DNA of 64,000 nucleotides from Arthrobacter sp. S39 (GTDB taxonomy: Bacteria > Actinomycetota > Actinomycetes > Actinomycetales > Micrococcaceae). Where the stretch lies: assembly GCF_004320525.1 (NCBI RefSeq), contig NZ_SIHX01000006.1, positions 124,001 to 188,000 of the forward strand, in the 5' to 3' direction. Shown piece by piece: positions 60,178-64,000 of the stretch. Below the pieces are notes generated by a model. That model was given only the letters and a program-made list of their open reading frames with translations, was not told the origin of the DNA and made no database searches. Position 1 is the stretch's first letter; each line of letters begins with the position of its first letter. The position numbers and the translations under genes were made by a program.

Positions 60178-61293
60178 TCATTGAGTGGCTCCCGCGAGGG
60201 ACGCCTCGGCAACGGTACCGAGGGCCTCGGGGAGGTGGATGATGGTGGTTGCGATGGTGCGGGCCGTCCGGTCGACGCCCACGAGCAGGGCGCCCTCCTG
60301 TTCCTCGGTCCAGGTTTCGATGACCCCGGCGGGGGTCCGCAGTTTCAAGGTGGCTCCGGGTGTACCGCCCGTGATGTTGTGCAGGACTGTGCCTGCGGTC
60401 CGTGCCGCCAGGGTCAGGGCGATGCTGCCTGTGATGGCCAGGGCGGGGTGCGGCCGGCCCATCGAAAGCATCATGACGTTGATGTCACAGCCCTCTTCTG
60501 CAGGGGCCGGGGCGGCGGCGATGGCGAGCTTGGGGATCGCCCGCGCCGCCTGCGCTGTGGTGGGTGCCAGCCCCATGCGCACCGCCGCTTGCCTCCGGAT
60601 CAGGTCCAAGGTATCCAGCTGCAGTTCGACGCCGGCCGGCCAGCTGTCATACCGGCTGGCGTCCAGGCCGAGGTCCTCGGCGCGGACGATCACCACGGGC
60701 GCCCCGGCGTCCACCATCGACACTGTCCAGCGGGTTCCGCCGGCCGTAATGGTGTCCGTCGCGGCCCCGGTGGGCAGCAGCTTTCCGGTGGTCTTGCCGG
60801 CCGGGTCCTGGAAGCCGAGGCCCACCCTGTAGCCAGCGAACGGCACCCCGGGCATATGCGCGTCGGGCACGATCGGCAGGGCACCTGCGGGGGTGGCAAC
60901 ACGCTGGTAGATGACCTGTCCGGTGTTGGTGTTGCGCGTGACGATCCGAGTGATGTCCCCGCTGGGAACCACCCAGCCCTTTTCGATCGCGTACAGGCCA
61001 ACCACTGCCGAGCAGTTCCCGCAGTTGCTGCCCCAGTCCACCGCGGCCTCTTCGATGCCCACCTGGGCAAAGGTGAAGTCGACGTCGATGTCCTCCTCGG
61101 CGGGCCGGTGCAGGATCATGGCCTTGCTGGTGGTTGACGTTGCCCCGCCCACGCCGTCGATCTGCCGTGAGTCCGGGCTGCCGAACACCCGGGACAACAA
61201 CGCGTCCAGGCTCGTGCCGTCGCTGAGATGCTCAGCCTCGAACACCCAGCATTTGCTGGTGCCTCCGCGCATCCACTCCGCTTCGATCTTCAT
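60178..61293 (-). CDS. prpF: PrpF-family isomerase (aconitate/oxalomesaconate-type)
   Basis: A 371-residue protein with two diaminopimelate-epimerase-like halves. Diagnostic phrases are WMRGGTSKCWVF at the N-terminus, GVGGATSTTSKAMIL, and DWGSNCGNCSAVVGLYAIEK with two Cys that flank the active site. PrpF isomerises 2-methylaconitate; relatives tautomerise 4-oxalomesaconate or handle trans-aconitate. Coupling to a MatC-like permease and a divergent LysR suggests a small catabolic module for an unsaturated tricarboxylate or dicarboxylate. No prpD/acnD is nearby. Confidence 0.9.
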   Translation of the reverse strand: MKIEAEWMRGGTSKCWVFEAEHLSDGTSLDALLSRVFGSPDSRQIDGVGGATSTTSKAMILHRPAEEDIDVDFTFAQVGIEEAAVDWGSNCGNCSAVVGLYAIEKGWVVPSGDITRIVTRNTNTGQVIYQRVATPAGALPIVPDAHMPGVPFAGYRVGLGFQDPAGKTTGKLLPTGAATDTITAGGTRWTVSMVDAGAPVVIVRAEDLGLDASRYDSWPAGVELQLDTLDLIRRQAAVRMGLAPTTAQAARAIPKLAIAAAPAPAEEGCDINVMMLSMGRPHPALAITGSIALTLAARTAGTVLHNITGGTPGATLKLRTPAGVIETWTEEQEGALLVGVDRTARTIATTIIHLPEALGTVAEASLAGATQ

Positions 61294-61368
61294 TGTTCTT
61301 CCACATCTCCTCGTGCCTCGGTTCCTTCAAGGGGCCCTGATACGAGATTGATCTGGATCACAACTTAA

Positions 61369-61419
61369 GACAATGTTCAATAGTTGAAGGGGGATGTAGA
61401 ATTGCTTAATTCATTGTCA
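61369..61419. promoter_or_regulatory. LysR operator region, prpF/lysR divergent promoter
   Basis: TTCAATAGTTGAA (61376-61388) is a 13-bp palindrome. It sits inside a wider inverted repeat, GACAATG (61369-61375) and CATTGTC (61413-61419). Both are AT-rich and centred between the two divergent genes, as expected of recognition and activation half-sites of a LysR regulator. Confidence 0.6.
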
Positions 61420-61534
61420 GTGGGCGGGCCTATTCGTGCCTACTCCGGGGATTTGGCTCAAAGAAGTTGGCTTGCTTCCCAGCAGTGCAGCGGTGCGTGC
61501 ACTAGATTCATCAAATCCAGCGAGGGGTAAAGCA

Positions 61535-62473
61535 ATGCTTCACGATGACGAGCAGCCTCTTTTCGATATGCGGCGCCTGGCGCTGCTTATGGAAGTTGTG
61601 GAGCAGGGATCGATCACCGCGGCGGCGGAGCTGATGATGTATTCGCCCTCCGCGGTGTCCCAGCAACTGCGCAAGCTGGAGCAGGAGGTGGGCCAGCCCC
61701 TGCTCAACCGCCGCTCCCGTGGCGTGGTGCCCACCGAAGCCGGCCAGGTGCTGGCTGGCCATGCGCGCCAGATCATCCGGCAGATGAAGGCTGCCCAGTC
61801 AGACCTGGACCAGATCGCCGGCCTCAAGCGGGGTGCGCTGACGGTGGGCACGTTTCCGACGTTGGCAGGGTCTTTCCTGCCGATCGTCATCCGCTCTTTC
61901 AAGAAGCGGTACCCGGCTATCAGCCTGTCGCTGCGCAGCGCCCGCTTCGACGAGCTGGTGGCGGACCTGCAGTCAGGGGTAACCGGCCTGTGCCTTCTCT
62001 GGGATTACCCGTGGAACAGATTCCATGACGACTCCATCCGGGTAACAGAAGTCTTCCGCGAGAGCACCGTGATCCTGGTAGCCGCCAGCCACCCGTTCGC
62101 CGACCGGGAGCAGGTGAGCATGGAGGACCTGCGCAACGAATCGTGGATCGTGCGGGCGGAGGCGCACCCTGTGGTCGAAGTGCTGCAACGTTCCGCCCAT
62201 GACGCCGGGTTCGAACCAACCATCGGATTCCTCGCCAACGACTACCAGGAGGCTCAGGCAATGGTCAGCGTCGGCATGGGAGTGGCGCTGGTGCCCAAGA
62301 CCGCCGTCGCCCTTCAACACCCCGACGTCCGGGTGCTCAGCCTCGGGGACGCGGCCCCGCTGCGCCGGATCCTGCTGGCGCAGCGCCAGGACAAGGTCTA
62401 CGCACCGGCAGAGGTGGCCTTCCACTCCACCCTGCTCGAAATCGCCCGCGAACGGGCCGGCGACTACCTGTAG
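61535..62473 (+). CDS. LysR family transcriptional regulator
   Basis: A 312-residue LysR-type regulator from ATG 61535 after AGGGG. The helix-turn-helix reads AAELMMYSPSAVSQQLRKLE (about residues 29-48), then RRSRGVVPTEAGQVLAGHAR, and a substrate-binding domain with VGTFPTLAGSFLPIVIRSF and SVGMGVALVPKTAVALQH. It is divergent from the prpF-permease pair with a palindromic site between, so it probably activates that pair. A perfect terminator follows. Confidence 0.93.
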   Translation: MLHDDEQPLFDMRRLALLMEVVEQGSITAAAELMMYSPSAVSQQLRKLEQEVGQPLLNRRSRGVVPTEAGQVLAGHARQIIRQMKAAQSDLDQIAGLKRGALTVGTFPTLAGSFLPIVIRSFKKRYPAISLSLRSARFDELVADLQSGVTGLCLLWDYPWNRFHDDSIRVTEVFRESTVILVAASHPFADREQVSMEDLRNESWIVRAEAHPVVEVLQRSAHDAGFEPTIGFLANDYQEAQAMVSVGMGVALVPKTAVALQHPDVRVLSLGDAAPLRRILLAQRQDKVYAPAEVAFHSTLLEIARERAGDYL

Positions 62474-62490
62474 GCATCCAGGCAACGCAA

Positions 62491-62524
62491 GCGGACGACG
62501 GCGGGAGGTCCCGCCGTCGTCCGC
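62491..62524. terminator. Terminator after lysR (GACGGCGGG family)
   Basis: GCGGACGACGGCGGGA, loop GG, TCCCGCCGTCGTCCGC: 16-bp perfect stem, 18 nt after the LysR stop and just before the convergent zinc-ribbon gene end. It probably serves both genes. Confidence 0.8.
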
Positions 62525-62533
62525 CCACCACGT

Positions 62534-62863
62534 TCACGTCCCGGCGCTGAGCTCCCAGTGCACCCGGATGGCCTCGGCAATGGGGCCGGCAGCGACGTCG
62601 ACCCGGAGAGCAACGGGCGCGGTCCCGGTCTCCTCGATGACCGCGTCACGGTACACGCGGCCGCACGAGGGGCAGAGGGTGTAGAGATCCTCGTCGGCGG
62701 GCCATTCGGCCAGCCCGGCGGGGACAGGGGTGGTCTCTCCGTTGTGGACGGGGATGCCTTCCGAGTTGGCCTGGATCAGCCCGTCCTTGCTGACGGTGTT
62801 GCCGCACACGCAGGTGATGGTGGTGACGTCATGGCCGATCACATCGGCGGTTTCAGTGTCCAT
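62534..62863 (-). CDS. Hypothetical protein with a zinc-ribbon-like Cys pattern
   Basis: A 109-residue protein. CVCGNTVSKDG (about residues 18-28) and LCPSCGRVYRD (about 63-73) give two CxC/CxxC knuckles that could bind one zinc. The rest is acidic and has no membrane or signal segment. ATG 62863 is preceded by GGGAGG. I do not recognise the family; a small cytosolic metal-binding adaptor is plausible. Confidence 0.75.
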   Translation of the reverse strand: MDTETADVIGHDVTTITCVCGNTVSKDGLIQANSEGIPVHNGETTPVPAGLAEWPADEDLYTLCPSCGRVYRDAVIEETGTAPVALRVDVAAGPIAEAIRVHWELSAGT

Positions 62864-62984
62864 GATGACCTCCCCGGTAATGGAAGGGACGTTGTGTAAT
62901 TAGCTTATGCCTGCTGGTCCGTGCCGTCGCCGGCGCTTGTAAATTCCCGTTGTGGTGGGCGCCCAACAGGGCCACCATGATCGT

Positions 62985-63755
62985 ATGAACGCTGAATTAC
63001 CGGACGCCGCGGAGCTGAACCTGCCGCAGGCTTTCCTCCTTCTGGCAACGAACGACACAACCGGCAAACCTGACATTCCGGTGTTTGCACTCAGGACCGC
63101 CTTGGCCGGGGCAATCCTGGCCGAACTGGACCTGATCGACGCGATCGAACTGCAGGGCAAACGCGTCAGGGCGACCGGCACCGCCCCGGAAACGGAGCTC
63201 CGGCGCGAGCTGGAACTCATCCGCGGCAAATCCCGGCCCCACGCTCCCAAGCGGTGGGTCTCGATGCTGGAGGGCCGCGCCGAAGTCCAGCGTGCCTACG
63301 AGGGGATGGCATCACGGGGCATCGTGGAACATGTCGGCGAAAAGCACCTGGCCCGGTTCCGGCCTGTGCGGTACCCGGAGAAGGACCACGGTCCGGAGGC
63401 CGCGCTCCTGGAAAAAATCCAGGCCGCACTCAGCGGTCCGCCGTCCGCTCTTGAGGTGCCTGATTCGACGCCAGGTGCCGGGGCTACCGATGCGGGGACA
63501 CCTGACGCCGGGGCGCCGGAGTCCACGGCGCCGGAGTCCGCCGCGCCTGATGCCAAGCCCGTTTCCTCGCCGCCCGATGACAGGACCACGGCACTGATCG
63601 CCCTGCTTCAGGCGGCCGGACTGCTCGGAAAGCTCTTCCCGTCAGCAGACCTTACCCGGGCAAACGAGCTGTCGAGGGACTATTGGCCGACCCGCGCGGT
63701 GGAGGATGAGCTTCGGATGATCCGGCTGGCGCAACAGGAAGCCGCCAACTTGTGA
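62985..63755 (+). CDS. GPP34 (GOLPH3-like) family protein
   Basis: A protein of about 256 residues. The N-terminal half matches the actinobacterial GPP34 family: LPQAFLLLATNDTTGKPDIP, then ALAGAILAELDLIDAIELQG and SRPHAPKRWVSMLEGRAEVQ. A Pro/Ala/Glu/Thr-rich low-complexity stretch (about residues 155-195) separates it from a C-terminal helical part (TALIALLQAAGLLGKLFPSA). In eukaryotes GOLPH3 binds PI4P at the Golgi; the bacterial role is unknown. The start at ATG 62985 lacks a clear ribosome site; a GTG at 62952 is an alternative. Confidence 0.85.
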   Translation: MNAELPDAAELNLPQAFLLLATNDTTGKPDIPVFALRTALAGAILAELDLIDAIELQGKRVRATGTAPETELRRELELIRGKSRPHAPKRWVSMLEGRAEVQRAYEGMASRGIVEHVGEKHLARFRPVRYPEKDHGPEAALLEKIQAALSGPPSALEVPDSTPGAGATDAGTPDAGAPESTAPESAAPDAKPVSSPPDDRTTALIALLQAAGLLGKLFPSADLTRANELSRDYWPTRAVEDELRMIRLAQQEAANL

Positions 63756-63793
63756 CGCCGTCGGACGAAGCCGGGAACGGCACCACCGGCAAG

Positions 63794-63830
63794 CGGTCGA
63801 CGGCGGGAGGTCCCGCCGTCGACCGTTTTT
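63794..63830 (+). terminator. Rho-independent terminator after the GPP34 gene
   Basis: CGGTCGACGGCGGGA, loop GG, TCCCGCCGTCGACCG, then TTTTT. The 15-bp stem with U-run is the clearest terminator in the window and the reference copy of the GACGGCGGG hairpin family. It starts 39 nt after the stop. Confidence 0.92.
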
Positions 63831-63948
63831 AACGCAATTGGTCAACCGGTTGGTGGATTCTTCCGGTTTGTCTGATAATCGGAAAGATGGTTGCGGCGCG
63901 TTGACCCACCCTCCCTCCCCAAAAATCCACACATCAGGAATCTTCTCC

Positions 63949-64000
63949 ATGGACAGTTCAGGCTTTATCGCACTCTTTCTTGCCGGATCGGACAGCACTG
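63949..64000 (+). CDS. Start of a downstream gene, cut by the window edge
   Basis: ATG 63949, nine nt after AGGA, opens MDSSGFIALFLAGSDST, which is still open at the edge. It follows a strong terminator, so it would be a new transcription unit. Seventeen codons are too few for any family assignment. Confidence 0.4.
   Translation, partial: MDSSGFIALFLAGSDST

Noticed and set aside
59108..61137. Long plus-strand frames opposite the MatC-like permease and prpF
   Set aside because: Composition is skewed (Gly/Gln/Asp/Arg) and no hydrophobic or domain pattern appears, while the minus-strand frames have clear family signatures.
1..64000. rRNA, tRNA, prophage and toxin-antitoxin or defence genes
   Set aside because: None was recognised on either strand; the window is dominated by transport, regulation and catabolic enzymes.

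Overview
The window comes from a high-GC actinobacterium, most like an Arthrobacter/Pseudarthrobacter-type member of the Micrococcaceae. This rests on gene content and protein style: LacI- and FCD-type GntR-controlled catabolic operons, a GPP34 protein, a CBU_0592-type membrane protein, an actinobacterial-type HemB and GTG starts behind AGGAG sites. No rRNA, tRNA or CRISPR array was seen. Most of the window is accessory catabolism, a string of regulator + transporter + enzyme modules, with more housekeeping-like genes in the last 14 kb.

Region 1 (1-14.3 kb). A MarR regulator and the start of a metallo-beta-lactamase-fold gene are followed by a long co-oriented operon (1771-10663). It encodes a fused NDP-forming acyl-CoA synthetase, an enoyl-CoA hydratase, a complete family-5 (Dpp/Opp-like) ABC transporter and a hotdog protein resembling beta-aminoacyl-CoA ammonia lyases. 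Two paralogous LacI repressors and a 4HBT thioesterase follow. One palindrome, TGAYTACGTARTCA, lies at the operon promoter (three sites) and in the LacI/thioesterase divergent promoter, so the whole stretch looks like one regulon.

Region 2 (14.7-32.9 kb). A minus-strand block reads from a ribose-type ABC transporter through a GntR, a thiamine-diphosphate 2-oxoacid decarboxylase-like enzyme, a succinate-semialdehyde-type dehydrogenase, a second GntR paralogue, an Fe-type alcohol dehydrogenase, an aldehyde dehydrogenase, an SDR, an L-2-hydroxyglutarate oxidase and an enoyl-CoA hydratase/isomerase. The divergent plus-strand side carries an SCP2-alpha/beta-hydrolase fusion, a small protein and an isolated hemB. 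TTGGATACAAT-like sites flank both transcription units and probably bind the GntR pair.

Region 3 (33.2-40.6 kb). An HSL-type esterase, an ArsR-like regulator and an Old Yellow Enzyme form one unit. A LacI-controlled cassette (zinc alcohol dehydrogenase, MHS-family transporter, cyclase-family hydrolase) follows, with CTTAAACGTTTAAG operators.

Region 4 (41-50.4 kb). It holds a single-polypeptide ECF transporter (T, two ATPases and S on one chain) with a partner lipoprotein, then a tricarballylate module: GntR, tcuA-like dehydrogenase and a divergent tctCBA tripartite tricarboxylate transporter.

Region 5 (50.5-64 kb). A GntR with a 32-bp operator palindrome and an MFS exporter, LysR, a CBU_0592 membrane protein, an anchored matrixin protease, XRE + SDR, HhH + GNAT, a prpF/MatC-like transporter pair with divergent LysR, a zinc-ribbon protein and a GPP34 protein.

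Two repeat families cross the window. One is a GACGGCGGGA/TCCCGCCGTC hairpin used mainly as a terminator (five copies). The other is a 44-45 nt structured element found twice (44593 and 58607), each time 76-90 nt beyond the stop of a minus-strand gene.
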